Source of the DNA: Streptomyces mirabilis
GTDB lineage: Bacteria; Actinomycetota; Actinomycetes; Streptomycetales; Streptomycetaceae
Assembly (NCBI RefSeq): GCF_018310535.1
Contig: NZ_CP074102.1
Span: 5,270,001 to 5,334,000 of the forward strand
DNA: 64,000 bases
Reading direction: 5' to 3'
Positions 54,063-63,242 of this stretch are shown here, piece after piece. Numbering within the stretch: the first letter of the stretch is position 1; every line of letters starts with the position of its first letter. The translations under genes were made by a program, and so were the position numbers. Below the pieces are notes generated by a model, which saw only the letters and a list, made by a program, of their open reading frames with translations, was not told the DNA's origin and searched no databases.

Positions 54063-56408
54063 GTGACCAGCAGACCATGGACGTTCAGAGCGGCCGCGGT
54101 GGGTGTGGCCCTCGCGGCGGCCACCGCCACGTTCTCGACGTTCGCCGTTGCGCAGGCAGATGATGCCGCATCGGCGGCGGCCTCGGCGAGCGCGAACCGC
54201 CACGAGCCCCAGCCGGCCGGCAACGAGGCCGAACACGACCTCGACGGCCCGCTCAGCAAGACCCAGGAAGCACAGCGCGAAGAGGCCCTGAACCAGGTCA
54301 TATCCGGGGACGCGAAGGTCCAGGACCGGAACGGTTCGCAGGTCGTCAAGCTCAAGGGCAAGAACAAGTACGTCGAGCTCGGCCGCGAGAAGACCGACAA
54401 GATCTTCACGATCCTGGTCGAGTTCGGCGACCAGGTCGACAGCCGCTACGGCGGCACCGCGGGCCCGCTGCACAACCAGATAGCCGCGCCCGACCGCACC
54501 CAGGACAACAGCACGGCCTGGCAGGCGGACTACAACCAGGCGCACTTCCAGGACCTCTACTTCGGCACCGGCAAGAACACCGAGTCGCTGAAGAAGTACT
54601 ACGAGAAGCAGTCCTCGGGCCGCTACTCGGTCGACGGCGAGGTCACCGACTGGGTCAAGGTCCCCTACAACGAGGCCCGCTACGGCTCCAACAAGGCGTC
54701 CACCGGTGCCTGGTACGCGGTCCAGGACGGTGTCACCGCCTGGGTCGCCGACCAGAAGGCGGCCGGCAGGTCCGACGCGGACATCAAGGCGGACCTGGCC
54801 AAGTACGACCAGTGGGACCGCTACGACTACGACGGCGACGGCAACTTCAACGAGCCCGACGGCTACATCGACCACTTCCAGATCGTGCACGCCGGTGAGG
54901 ACGAGTCCGCGGGCGGCGGCGCGCAGGGCGAGGACGCGATCTGGGCGCACCGCTGGTACGCGTTCGGCACTGACGCGGGCGCCACGGGTCCGGCCGGCAA
55001 CAAGCTCGGCGGCGCCGCGATCGGCGACACCGGCATCTGGGTCGGCGACTACACCATCCAGCCGGAGAACGGCGGACTCGGCGTCTACGCGCACGAGTAC
55101 GGCCACGACCTCGGTCTGCCGGACGAGTACGACACCACCAACTCGGCCGAGAACTCCACGGGCTTCTGGACCCTGATGTCCTCCGGTTCCTGGCTCGGCA
55201 CCGGCAAGAACGCCATCGGTGACCTGCCCGGCGACATGAACGCCTGGGACAAGCTGCAGCTCGGCTGGCTGAACTACGACACGGCCAAGGCCGCGACGAA
55301 GTCGAAGCACAAGCTGGGTGTCGCCGAGTACAACACCAAGAACAAGCAGGCCCTCGTGGTCTCACTGCCGGACAAGGCGGTGACCACGCAGATCGTCACC
55401 CCGGCGCAGGGCTCGACCCAGTGGTGGAGCGGCAGCGGCAACGACCTCAAGAACACGCTGACGCGTTCCGTCGACCTCACCGGCAAGTCGTCGGCCGCCC
55501 TCACGCTCGACGGCTGGTACGACATCGAGGCCGACTACGACTACCTGTACACCGAGGTCTCGACCGACGGCGGCGCCAACTGGACCGCGATCGACGGCAC
55601 GGTGGACGGGCAGCCGATCCCGCGCGACGGCAGCGGCAAGCCCGCGCTGACCGGCACGGTGGACGCGTACAAGAAGCTGTCGTTCCCGCTCGACGCCTAC
55701 GCGGGCCAGAAGATCGACCTGCGTTTCCGCTACCAGAGCGACGGTGGCGTGGCGCTGAAGGGCTTCGCGGCCGACGAGATCGCCGTGACCGCGGACGGTT
55801 CGGCGCTCTTCTCGGACAACGCCGAGACCGCGGACGCCGCGTGGACCGCCGCCGGCTTCTCCCGCGTCGGCGCGTCCTTCACCGACGACTACCCGCAGTA
55901 CTACATCGCGGAGAACCGTCAGTACGTCTCGTACGACAAGACCCTCAAGACCGGTCCGTACAACTTCGGCTTCTCGACGACGCGTCCGTCCTGGGTGGAG
56001 CACTACCCGTACCAGAACGGCCTGTTGATCTGGAAGTGGGACACCTCGCAGAAGGACAACAACGTCAGCGCGCACGCGGGCTACGGGCAGATCCTGCCGG
56101 TCGACTCGCACTCCACCGCGCTGAAGTGGTCCGACGGCACGCTGATGCGCAGCCGGATCCAGTCGTACGACTCGCCGTTCAGCCTGTACCGCACGGACGG
56201 TCTGACGCTGCACAACGCGGACGTGGCGACGAAGATCCCGTCGAAGCCGGGGGTGCCGGTCTTCAACGACCACACCAGCACCTACTACGACACGACGGCC
56301 CCGACCGCGGGTGTCAAGATCACTGACACCAACACCAAGATCAAGATCGCCAAGGAGGCCCGCGACGGGTCGACGATCTCGCTCGAAGTGGGCCCCGCGG
56401 TGAAGTAA
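54063..56408 (+). CDS. Secreted M6 (immune inhibitor A-type) metalloprotease
   Basis: 781 residues from GTG 54063, with GGGGAGG upstream. A Sec signal peptide (AAAVGVALAAATATFSTFAVAQA) is followed by a propeptide. The M6 catalytic domain has FTILVEFGDQVDS near the start and the zinc site HEYGHDLGLPDE (His344, Glu345, His348), then a Ca-rich loop. The C-terminal part (from about 490) holds beta domains with TLDGWYDIEADYDYLYTEVS and the VAL/MAM-like fold of InhA proteins. In bacilli this enzyme degrades host or matrix proteins. In Streptomyces it is a candidate nutrient or developmental protease. A terminator follows. Confidence 0.88.
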   Translation: MTSRPWTFRAAAVGVALAAATATFSTFAVAQADDAASAAASASANRHEPQPAGNEAEHDLDGPLSKTQEAQREEALNQVISGDAKVQDRNGSQVVKLKGKNKYVELGREKTDKIFTILVEFGDQVDSRYGGTAGPLHNQIAAPDRTQDNSTAWQADYNQAHFQDLYFGTGKNTESLKKYYEKQSSGRYSVDGEVTDWVKVPYNEARYGSNKASTGAWYAVQDGVTAWVADQKAAGRSDADIKADLAKYDQWDRYDYDGDGNFNEPDGYIDHFQIVHAGEDESAGGGAQGEDAIWAHRWYAFGTDAGATGPAGNKLGGAAIGDTGIWVGDYTIQPENGGLGVYAHEYGHDLGLPDEYDTTNSAENSTGFWTLMSSGSWLGTGKNAIGDLPGDMNAWDKLQLGWLNYDTAKAATKSKHKLGVAEYNTKNKQALVVSLPDKAVTTQIVTPAQGSTQWWSGSGNDLKNTLTRSVDLTGKSSAALTLDGWYDIEADYDYLYTEVSTDGGANWTAIDGTVDGQPIPRDGSGKPALTGTVDAYKKLSFPLDAYAGQKIDLRFRYQSDGGVALKGFAADEIAVTADGSALFSDNAETADAAWTAAGFSRVGASFTDDYPQYYIAENRQYVSYDKTLKTGPYNFGFSTTRPSWVEHYPYQNGLLIWKWDTSQKDNNVSAHAGYGQILPVDSHSTALKWSDGTLMRSRIQSYDSPFSLYRTDGLTLHNADVATKIPSKPGVPVFNDHTSTYYDTTAPTAGVKITDTNTKIKIAKEARDGSTISLEVGPAVK

Positions 56409-56434
56409 CCGGTATTTCCGCAGGTCAGAAGCGT

Positions 56435-56468
56435 ATCGGCGGCGACCCCCTGGCGGGTTGCCGCCGAT
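56435..56468 (+). terminator. Terminator after M6 protease
   Basis: ATCGGCGGC at 56435-56443 pairs with GCCGCCGAT at 56460-56468, and inner ACCC/GGGT extends the stem to about 14 bp, followed by CGTGTTTAG. Confidence 0.75.
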
Positions 56469-56529
56469 CGTGTTTAGGTGCGTCCTGTGGATTTCTTATT
56501 GACACCGGTGCGCACGGGGGTGTGACTGC

Positions 56530-56871
56530 ATGGCCGCAGGAGGTTTCTGCAAGCTGCCGAACGGCAGCGTGGTGGTGGCGCTGAACCTGCCCAGCCCGGC
56601 GGGCCCGGGGCCCGGCTGCGTGCGCTTTCTGGTCCTGGCCCAGAACCGCGCCCGCGCCCTGACGCGCCTGCGCAACCTCGGCCTGCGCGCGGTCTACCTC
56701 CGGGGGAACGCGGCCCCGCCCACCCCGGACGAGATCACCGCCGTCCTGCACCACCCCGACGGCCTCATATGGCGCACCACCCCTGACAGCGGCGTCCAGG
56801 GCCCCGACCTCACCCAGGAACTGTGGCGCCCGTTCAAATCCCTCCTGAGACGCCCGGCGGCACCGGCGTAG
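56530..56871 (+). CDS. Conserved hypothetical protein
   Basis: 113 residues (start MAAGGFCKLPNGSVVVALNL), with RARALTRLRNLGLRAVYLRG and a WR motif (GLIWRTTPDSGVQG) later. It is probably a small alpha/beta cytoplasmic protein. No family function is recognised. It is convergent with pncA, with only about 40 bp between them. Confidence 0.6.
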   Translation: MAAGGFCKLPNGSVVVALNLPSPAGPGPGCVRFLVLAQNRARALTRLRNLGLRAVYLRGNAAPPTPDEITAVLHHPDGLIWRTTPDSGVQGPDLTQELWRPFKSLLRRPAAPA

Positions 56872-56911
56872 GGCCCCGTGCCGCCTTTCGGACCACGGGT
56901 TGGACCACGGG

Positions 56912-57496
56912 TCAGACCACGGGCTTGCCCGTGAGCTCCACCCCGGCCGCCCGTAGCTCCTCCAGCGCCCGGTCCGTGGTCTCCTCGGAGACTCCGGCCG
57001 TGAGGTCCAGGAGAACCTGGGTGCGGAAGCCGCCCCGGACCGAGTCCAGGGCGGTGGCGCGGACACAGTGGTCGGTGGCGATGCCGACCACGTCCACCTC
57101 GTCGATCTCGCGGGCACGCAGCCAGTCACCCAGCGCGACCCCGTTCTCGTCGGCGCCCTCGAAGCCGCTGTACGCCGCCGCGTACGCGCCCTTGTCGAAG
57201 ACGGCGTCCACCGCGCCGGAGGCGACCGCCGGAGCGAAGTTCGGATGGAACCCGACCCCCTCCGTGCCGGCCACGCAGTGCGCCGGCCAGGAGTGGACGA
57301 AGTCGGGGTTGTCGGCGAAGTGGCCACCGGGAGCGATGTGGAGGTCACGCGTGGCGACGACATGCCGGTAGCCGGCGGGCGCCTGCCCGATCAGCTCCGT
57401 GATGGCGGCGGCCACATCGGCGCCTCCGGCCACCGCGAGGCTGCCTCCCTCGCAGAAGTCGTTCTGCACGTCTACGACGATCAAGGCGCGGCGCAT
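56912..57496 (-). CDS. pncA: Nicotinamidase
   Basis: 194 residues. It hydrolyses nicotinamide to nicotinic acid in NAD salvage. Catalytic residues are visible: Asp9 in IVVDVQNDF, Lys in FDKGAYAAAYSGFEG and Cys in VGIATDHCVRATALD. Metal-site residues are in ATRDLHIAPGGHF. It lies downstream of pncB on the same strand with a 274-bp gap (57497-57770), in which no other gene is seen. Together they turn nicotinamide into nicotinate mononucleotide. Confidence 0.9.
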   Translation of the reverse strand: MRRALIVVDVQNDFCEGGSLAVAGGADVAAAITELIGQAPAGYRHVVATRDLHIAPGGHFADNPDFVHSWPAHCVAGTEGVGFHPNFAPAVASGAVDAVFDKGAYAAAYSGFEGADENGVALGDWLRAREIDEVDVVGIATDHCVRATALDSVRGGFRTQVLLDLTAGVSEETTDRALEELRAAGVELTGKPVV

Positions 57497-57770
57497 GGTC
57501 GGTGTCCTTCGACTGTGTCGACTATGGGGTCGGTGAATGTGGCAGGGGGTGTGCGGGACCGGCCTGTGGAGCCGAGCCTAGAGACTTCACGTGCGGCGCG
57601 GGAGGGGGCATTCGGTTACGGCCTGCGGCGGCGGCCGGTGCGGTGTGCGTGTTGCCGTTGCATTCCCGCTGACCGCCCGTTCATTCGTGTTTGCCCAAGG
57701 GTGGCCGGAGCCGGCCGGAGCGCCGCCCGCGCGCGCTCCGGCGCACCCCGCGCACACCGCAGGGGCCGTG

Positions 57771-59099
57771 TCAGATGTATTCCGTCGGAATGACCGGTTC
57801 CCCGCGCGAGAGCTGTGTCGCCGACAGCGGCAGGTTGGCGCGGGAGACCGCGTGCCGGTCGCGTACGACGTCGAGGAGCTCGCGGGAGAGGACCTGCCCG
57901 CCCTTGACGAGCTCCACCAGCAACTGTCGGTCGGCGAGCCCCACGGGGACCGCCCCGGTGCCGATCACCTCGGCCTCGGCGACCCCCCGCTCGTCGAGCC
58001 GGCGCGCGGCCCACTTGCGCCCGCCGATCGAGGTCTTGCCGCCGGTGGACTTCTTGGCCACGGGCACCAGCGGAGCCTTCGGGTCCGCCGACTCGGCGCG
58101 GGCGACCAGCTTGTAGACCATCGAGCAGGTGGGATGGCCGGAACCCGTCACCAACTGCGTACCGACCCCGTACGCGTCGACGGGTGCCGCCGCCATCGAG
58201 GCGATCGCGTACTCGTCCAGGTCCGAGGTCACGATGATCCGCGTGTCCGTCGCGCCCAGCTCGTCCAGCTGCTGTCGCACCCGGTGCGCGACCAGCAGCA
58301 GGTCCCCGGAGTCGATCCGTACGGCCCCGAGCTCCGGCCCGGCGACGTCGACCGCCATCCGTACCGCCTCCGCGACGTCGTACGTGTCCACGAGCAGCGT
58401 CGTCCCCCGGCCCAGCGAGTTCACCTGGGCCTGGAAGGCGTCCCGCTCGCGGTCGTGGAGCAGGGTGAAGGCGTGCGCGGAGGTGCCGACGGTCGGGATG
58501 CCGTAGCGGAATCCGGCGGCCAGGTCGGAGGTGGTCGTGAAGCCGCCGATGTACGCGGCCCGCGCCGCCGCCACCGCGGCCAGTTCATGCGTCCGCCGGG
58601 CGCCCATCTCCATCAGCGGCCGGCCCCCGGCGGCCGAGGCCATCCGGGAGGCGGCGGCCGCGATGGCCGAGTCGTGGTTGAGGATGGAGAGGATCACCGT
58701 CTCCAGGAGCACGCACTCCGCGAAGGACCCCTCGACCCGAAGGATCGGCGAGCCCGGGAAGTACACCTCGCCCTCGGGATAGCCCCAGATGTCCCCGCCG
58801 AAGCGGTACGAGGCGAGCCACTCCAGGGTCGGCTCGTCCACGATGGCGTTCTCGCGCAGGAAGCCGAGGACGTCGGCGTCGAAGCGGAAGTTCTCGACGG
58901 CGTCGAGAACCCGCCCGGTGCCCGCCACGACGCCGTAGCGCCGCCCCTCCGGCAGCCGCCGCGTGAAGACCTCGAAGACCGAGCGTCGCTCGGCGGTCCC
59001 CGCGGCCAGTGCGGCCTGCACCATCGTCAGCTCGTACTGGTCCGTGAAGAGCGCCGTCGAGGGAACGTCCACCGGCAGCCCAAGGTCCGCTGTGTTCAT
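57771..59099 (-). CDS. pncB: Nicotinate phosphoribosyltransferase
   Basis: 442 residues from the minus-strand ATG at 59099. It joins nicotinate to PRPP to make NaMN. Typical features are [21 protein letters not shown] at the start, [20 protein letters not shown], the His region [15 protein letters not shown], and [20 protein letters not shown] near the phosphoribosyl site. The upstream ATG at 59120 adds only seven residues and overlaps the divergent promoter. It is divergent from clpS. Confidence 0.9.
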   Translation of the reverse strand: MNTADLGLPVDVPSTALFTDQYELTMVQAALAAGTAERRSVFEVFTRRLPEGRRYGVVAGTGRVLDAVENFRFDADVLGFLRENAIVDEPTLEWLASYRFGGDIWGYPEGEVYFPGSPILRVEGSFAECVLLETVILSILNHDSAIAAAASRMASAAGGRPLMEMGARRTHELAAVAAARAAYIGGFTTTSDLAAGFRYGIPTVGTSAHAFTLLHDRERDAFQAQVNSLGRGTTLLVDTYDVAEAVRMAVDVAGPELGAVRIDSGDLLLVAHRVRQQLDELGATDTRIIVTSDLDEYAIASMAAAPVDAYGVGTQLVTGSGHPTCSMVYKLVARAESADPKAPLVPVAKKSTGGKTSIGGRKWAARRLDERGVAEAEVIGTGAVPVGLADRQLLVELVKGGQVLSRELLDVVRDRHAVSRANLPLSATQLSRGEPVIPTEYI

Positions 59100-59149
59100 A
59101 AGGCTGGATGGTACCCCCATCTCGTCACTCTGACGATTTATGGGGGCCG

Positions 59150-59190
59150 TTGTATTCCGGTTGTATCCCGTTGTATCCCGTTGTATTCCG
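59150..59190. repeat. Four decamer repeats in pncB/clpS divergent promoter
   Basis: TTGTATYCCG occurs at 59150-59159, 59161-59170, 59171-59180 and 59181-59190. The 10-bp period puts copies on the same face of the DNA helix. It lies 40-80 bp before clpS and 50-90 bp before pncB. Confidence 0.85.
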
Positions 59191-59228
59191 GGGGTCCGTT
59201 TGTGCGGGCCCCCCCCTCTGGTGGCAGC

Positions 59229-59546
59229 ATGGGCCGTGTGACCGCTCCCGCACCCCTAGAGATCGAAAAGACCGAGTCGGCGGAGGAGGTCTTCGCCGTA
59301 CCCGAGCCCGACGTCCCCTGGGTCACCATCGTGCACAACGACCCGGTCAACCTCATGAGCTATGTGACGTATGTCTTCCAGACGTACTTCGGCTACACCA
59401 AGGACAAGGCCACCAAGCTCATGCTCGACGTCCATCACAAGGGCCGGGCGGTCGTCTCCAGCGGCACGCGCGAGGAGATGGAGCGCGACGTACAGGCCAT
59501 GCACGGCTACGGTCTGTGGGCCACCCTTCAGCAGGACCGGAAGTAG
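59229..59546 (+). CDS. clpS: ClpS adaptor
   Basis: 105 residues. The core is [40 protein letters not shown], and [16 protein letters not shown], the N-degron-binding fold that hands substrates to ClpC/ClpP. HNDPVN and the Met-Leu pocket are kept. The N-terminal 30 residues are acidic and disordered as usual. ATG 59229 (or GTG 59238) starts it. The DUF2017 gene follows in the same direction, a common pairing in actinobacteria. Confidence 0.92.
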   Translation: MGRVTAPAPLEIEKTESAEEVFAVPEPDVPWVTIVHNDPVNLMSYVTYVFQTYFGYTKDKATKLMLDVHHKGRAVVSSGTREEMERDVQAMHGYGLWATLQQDRK

Positions 59547-59619
59547 CGGGACCGGAAGCCGTCGGACCGGCAGCAGCCCGAGCCCTCCCTGTAAACCGCG
59601 AGCAGGACCGGAAGTAGCG
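59530..59619 (+). repeat. 19-bp direct repeat of the clpS 3' end
   Basis: AGCAGGACCGGAAGTAGCG, which carries the last codons and stop of clpS, is found at 59530-59548 and again exactly at 59601-59619, just before the next gene. Confidence 0.9.
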
Positions 59620-59629
59620 AACTCATTCC

Positions 59630-60235
59630 ATGCCAGGACACTTCGAACCGCTCCCCGGCGGCGGCGCGGCCGTCGCGCTCGACGAGGTCGAGATCTCCAT
59701 CATCCGCTCCCTCGCCGTACAGCTCCTGGAGCTCATCGGTCCCGGCCCCGCGGAGAACGCCCCCGACGACCCGCTCGCCGAACTGTTCGCGGAGGGTCCC
59801 AGCGAACCGCCCTCCGACCCCGTGCTCCAGCGCCTCTTCCCGGACGCCTACGGCGGCCCCGACGTCGAGGCGGCCTCGCCGGAACAGGCGGAGGAGCAGC
59901 GTGCGTACTCCTCCGAGTTCCGCCGCTTCACCGAGAACGACCTGCGCGCCGGCAAGCGCGAGAACGCCCTTGCGGTGATCCGCTCGCTGGACGCCCTCAC
60001 CACGGCGGGCGACGGCGGCGCGGTCCTCAAGCTCTCCCCCGAAGAGTCCGAGCAGTGGCTGCGCGCCCTCAACGACCTGCGCCTGGCGATCGGCGCCCGG
60101 CTCGACGTCGTCGACGAGGAGGACACCGACCTCCTCTACCGCCTCCCGGACGAGGACCCGCGCAAGCCGATGGTGATGGCGTACCTGTGGCTGGGCGGTC
60201 TCCAGGAGACGCTCGTCGAGACGCTGATGCACTGA
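59630..60235 (+). CDS. DUF2017 protein
   Basis: 201 residues. It begins HFEPLPGGGAAVALDEVEIS, then IIRSLAVQLLELI, continues with DPVLQRLFPDAY and ends LRALNDLRLAIGARLDVVDE, YLWLGGLQETLVETL. This is the DUF2017 family, almost always next to clpS in actinobacteria. A role in protein turnover is guessed from that pairing. It is acidic, probably helical and cytoplasmic. Confidence 0.85.
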   Translation: MPGHFEPLPGGGAAVALDEVEISIIRSLAVQLLELIGPGPAENAPDDPLAELFAEGPSEPPSDPVLQRLFPDAYGGPDVEAASPEQAEEQRAYSSEFRRFTENDLRAGKRENALAVIRSLDALTTAGDGGAVLKLSPEESEQWLRALNDLRLAIGARLDVVDEEDTDLLYRLPDEDPRKPMVMAYLWLGGLQETLVETLMH

Positions 60236-60588
60236 TCGGGCGCCGAGATGCCCTGACCAGGGGTTGGTTCAGGGTTCAATCGGTGTTCGCTCAGAGGACG
60301 CTCAGATCCGGATAACGATCCCGTCACCGTCCTGGCCTGGTATGCACACCTGAGTGCTGTTTGTCCGCTTCTCCCTGTGGCATGCCTTACAGCACCCGCA
60401 GGCTGCCCATGTTGCGGCCGTGATAAATCTTCACGACCGCCCGACAGGACACCACCCATGTCCGGTCGGGTGCGCCACCGAGCCGGCGACCGCCGGCCAG
60501 GCACAGCTCCATCACATCCGGGGGGATCGGAACCCGATCCGAAGCCAGAGGACTGGCTCGGACCGGCATGGAGAAAGGCGCACCACAC
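60236..60588 (+). promoter_or_regulatory. 353-bp leader of amino acid permease with hairpin
   Basis: No gene is seen. GGATCGG-AAC-CCGATCC at 60524-60540 is a perfect 7-bp hairpin or operator 50 bp before the permease start. GATAAA near 60420 is a weak -10 candidate. The ribosome site is GAGAAAGG at 60571-60578. Confidence 0.4.
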
Positions 60589-62049
60589 ATGACCTCGTCG
60601 CAGGTCGACAAGACCGACGAGCCGCGTGCCGGCAGTGAGGCCGTGGGCGGCGACGCCCCCGAAGAGGGGTACGAGCGCGGGCTCGGCAGTCGCCAGGTCC
60701 AGATGATCGCGATCGGCGGCGCCATCGGCGTCGGCCTCTTCCTGGGCGCCGGGGCGAACATCGCCAAGGCGGGGCCCAGCCTCATCTTCATGTACGCCCT
60801 CGCAGGCGTGATCATCTTCTTCATCATGCGGGCGCTCGGCGAGCTGCTCCTGTACCGCCCGGTCTCGGGCTCCTTCGCGGAGTACTCCCGCGAGTTCCTC
60901 GGCCCGTTCTTCGGCTACTTCACCGGCTGGACGTACTGGCTGATGTGGGTGGTCACCGGCATGGCGGAACTCACCGCCGCCGCGATCTACGTCCACTACT
61001 GGTTCCCGTCCATCCCCCAATGGGTGACGGCGCTGGTCTTCCTGATCGTCCTCTTCGTGGCGAACCTGATCTCGGTGAAGCTCTTCGGAGAGATCGAGTT
61101 CTGGTTCTCGATGGTCAAGGTCACCGCCCTGATCGGCATGATCGTGATCGGCCTCGGCGTCCTCACCTTCGGCTTCAGCTCGGCCGGTGACACGGCCTCC
61201 GTCGCCAACCTCTGGCAGTTCGACGGCTTCTTCCCCAAGGGCATCGGCTCGTCCCTGATGACCCTCCAGGGCGTCATGTTCGCCTACCTCGCCGTCGAGC
61301 TCGTCGGTGTCACGGCCGGCGAGTCCGAGGACCCGGAGAAGACCCTCCCCAAGGCGATCAACACCCTCCCGTGGCGCATCGCGCTCTTCTACGTCGGCGC
61401 GCTCACGGTCATCCTCTGCGTCGTGAAGTGGACGGAGTTCGCCCCGGGCGTCAGCCCCTTCGTCGAGGCCTTCGCGAAGATCGGCATCCCGGCCGGCGCC
61501 GGCATCGTCAACTTCGTGGTCCTGACCGCCGCCCTGTCCTCCTGCAACTCCGGCATGTACTCCACGGGCCGCATGCTGCGCACCCTGGCGGACAACGGCG
61601 AGGCCCCCAAGGTCTTCAGCAGGCTCTCCTCGACCAAGACCCCGGCGATCGGCATCACCGTCTCCATGCTCTTCATGGGCATCGGCGTGATCCTGAACTA
61701 CATCGTCCCGGAGAAGGCCTTCGGCTACGTCACCTCCGTGGCCACCGCCGCCGGCATCTGGACCTGGCTGATGATCCTGGTCAGCCACATCCTCTACCGC
61801 CGCGCGGTCGACGCCGGACGCCTGCCCGCCTCCTCCTTCCCGGCCCCGGGCGGAGCGAAGTGCAGCTGGATCGCGGTCGTCTTCCTGCTCTTCGTCACAG
61901 GCCTCATCGCCTACGACGCCGACTCCCGCGTCTGCCTGTACGTGATGGCCGGCTGGGCCGCGGCCCTGGCCATCGGCTGGTGGGTGCTCAAGGCACGCAA
62001 CCCCCAGGTCACCGAGCGCCGCGAGCCGGCGTTCGAGAAGGTCGGCTGA
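60589..62049 (+). CDS. Amino acid permease (GABA/proline/aromatic APC subfamily)
   Basis: 486 residues from ATG 60589, preferred over ATG 60568 because GAGAAAGG is correctly placed. It has 12 membrane helices. The start GLGSRQVQMIAIGGAIGVGLFLGAG is the amino-acid permease signature. SGSFAEYSREFLGPFFGYFTGW and VELVGVTAGESEDPEKTLPKAI are diagnostic of the GabP/ProY-type group. The exact substrate cannot be told. A strong terminator at 62090-62130 separates it from the mec gene. Confidence 0.88.
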   Translation: MTSSQVDKTDEPRAGSEAVGGDAPEEGYERGLGSRQVQMIAIGGAIGVGLFLGAGANIAKAGPSLIFMYALAGVIIFFIMRALGELLLYRPVSGSFAEYSREFLGPFFGYFTGWTYWLMWVVTGMAELTAAAIYVHYWFPSIPQWVTALVFLIVLFVANLISVKLFGEIEFWFSMVKVTALIGMIVIGLGVLTFGFSSAGDTASVANLWQFDGFFPKGIGSSLMTLQGVMFAYLAVELVGVTAGESEDPEKTLPKAINTLPWRIALFYVGALTVILCVVKWTEFAPGVSPFVEAFAKIGIPAGAGIVNFVVLTAALSSCNSGMYSTGRMLRTLADNGEAPKVFSRLSSTKTPAIGITVSMLFMGIGVILNYIVPEKAFGYVTSVATAAGIWTWLMILVSHILYRRAVDAGRLPASSFPAPGGAKCSWIAVVFLLFVTGLIAYDADSRVCLYVMAGWAAALAIGWWVLKARNPQVTERREPAFEKVG

Positions 62050-62053
62050 CCTC

Positions 62054-62090
62054 CCCGGTTCAGCATGGCCGACCCTCCCGGTTCAGCATG
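62054..62090 (+). repeat. 14-bp direct repeat after permease
   Basis: CCCGGTTCAGCATG occurs at 62054-62067 and 62077-62090, 23 bp apart, between the permease stop and its terminator. Confidence 0.85.
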
Positions 62091-62130
62091 TGGGCCGCTC
62101 CGTACCACCCCTCGGTACGGAGCGGCCCAC
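62090..62130 (+). terminator. Strong terminator after amino acid permease
   Basis: GTGGGCCGCTCCGTACC (62090-62106) pairs perfectly with GGTACGGAGCGGCCCAC (62114-62130) over 17 bp with a seven-base loop. Confidence 0.85.
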
Positions 62131-62202
62131 CCGTCGCCCGCCGCCACCCTGCCTGACGCGCTGCGCGCGGCCCCTTTTGATTTCCTGCTTATCCTGACCG
62201 AC

Positions 62203-62625
62203 ATGCTGACCATCACCCAGGCCCTCGTCGACCAGATCGTCGCGCACGCGCGCCAGGACCACCCCGACGAGGCATGCGGCGTCGTCGCGGGCCCGGCCGG
62301 CTCGGGCCGCCCCGAGCGCTTCATCCCGATGCTCAACGCCGCCCGCTCGCCCACGTTCTACGAATTCGACTCCGGCGACCTGCTGAAGCTGTACCGCGAG
62401 ATGGACGACCGCGACGAGGAGCCGGTGATCATCTACCACTCCCACACGGCGACCGAGGCGTACCCCTCCCGCACCGACATCTCGTACGCCAACGAGCCCG
62501 TCGCGCACTACGTCCTCGTCTCCACGGCGGACGCGGACGACGCGGGTCCGTTCCAGTTCCGCTCGTACCGGATCGTCGAGGGAGAGGTGACGGAGGAGGA
62601 GGTCACGGTCGTGGACGCGTACTGA
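62203..62625 (+). CDS. mec: JAMM metalloprotease, Mec type
   Basis: 140 residues from ATG 62203. The JAB1/MPN fold has Glu23 in HPDEACGVVAGP and the zinc motif YHSHTATEAYPSRTD with His79, His81 and Asp92 in the H-x-H-x10-D pattern. In Mycobacterium the Mec protease releases cysteine from the CysO-Cys adduct in the CysO/CysM pathway. Here cysO and cysM follow on the same strand with a leader peptide between. TATCCT at 62190-62195 sits seven bases before the ATG, so the mRNA may be leaderless. Upstream in-frame starts overlap the terminator. Confidence 0.87.
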   Translation: MLTITQALVDQIVAHARQDHPDEACGVVAGPAGSGRPERFIPMLNAARSPTFYEFDSGDLLKLYREMDDRDEEPVIIYHSHTATEAYPSRTDISYANEPVAHYVLVSTADADDAGPFQFRSYRIVEGEVTEEEVTVVDAY

Positions 62626-62714
62626 TCCCGCCCTGACTCCGCCCCGATCCCGAACTTCGGGCAGAATTCATCCACCATCTGAGATCACACTCCGGGACCC
62701 GGACGGGGAATCGA

Positions 62715-62720
62715 TACGAT
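62715..62720 (+). promoter_or_regulatory. -10 box for leader peptide
   Basis: TACGAT ends seven bases before the ATG of the short peptide at 62727, so transcription should start at or next to that ATG (leaderless). No clear -35 is seen. Confidence 0.5.
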
Positions 62721-62726
62721 GAACCC

Positions 62727-62828
62727 ATGGTTTCCCAGGACGTGAGCGACAAGACGCCGGGCATGCTGCTCGTGGCGCGGCTGCACGTCGACCTGTGCAG
62801 GCTGCAGAGCGCCATCTGTACGCGCTGA
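62727..62828 (+). CDS. Cysteine-responsive leader peptide candidate
   Basis: 33 residues (MVSQDVSDKTPGM, then LLVARLHVDLCRLQSAICTR). The end HVDLCRLQSAICTR with two Cys codons resembles the putative leader peptides placed before sulfur and cysteine genes in actinobacteria. The first AUG appears to be the transcript start. Downstream (62829-62952) are GC-rich stems near 62847-62875 and then the cysO ribosome site. Slow reading of the Cys codons when Cys-tRNA is low would alter those stems. This attenuation model is inference supported by position and sequence. Confidence 0.65.
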   Translation: MVSQDVSDKTPGMLLVARLHVDLCRLQSAICTR

Positions 62829-62952
62829 ACCCTGCCGCCGTACGGCCGTGAGCCACGGCTCCGCGGGGCCGCAATCGGCGTCCCGCCCTGCTGTTTCCGC
62901 GCTGCCGCGCGCCCACCGACCTGACTTTTCCTTCCGACAGGAGCCCGCAACC

Positions 62953-63231
62953 ATGGCCATCGAGGTCCGCATCCCCACCATCCTCCGCACCTACACCGGC
63001 GGCGAGAAGGCCGTCGAGGGCGGCGGCGCGACCCTCGCCGAGCTCTTCGCCGACCTCGAGACCCGGCACGCGGGCATCCAGGCCCGGATCGTCGACGACG
63101 GCCAGCTGCGCCGCTTCGTCAACGTGTACCTGAACGACGAGGACGTCCGCTTTCTCGACGGCATCAACACCAAGCTCACCGACGGCGACAACGTGACGAT
63201 CCTGCCGGCCGTGGCCGGCGGCATGGTCTGA
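62953..63231 (+). CDS. cysO: Sulfur-carrier protein CysO (MoaD/ThiS family)
   Basis: 92 residues from ATG 62953 with AGGAG upstream. The ubiquitin-like fold reads IEVRIPTILRTYTGGEKAV, FVNVYLNDEDVRFLDGI and DGDNVTILPAVAGGMV. Thiocarboxylate carriers end in Gly-Gly. Here Gly89-Gly90 are followed by Met-Val, so the tail must be trimmed before activation, a job for the neighbouring JAMM protease. It donates sulfur to O-phosphoserine-derived substrate on CysM. cysM starts 17 bp downstream. Confidence 0.9.
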   Translation: MAIEVRIPTILRTYTGGEKAVEGGGATLAELFADLETRHAGIQARIVDDGQLRRFVNVYLNDEDVRFLDGINTKLTDGDNVTILPAVAGGMV

Positions 63232-63242
63232 TCGGCTGCTGA

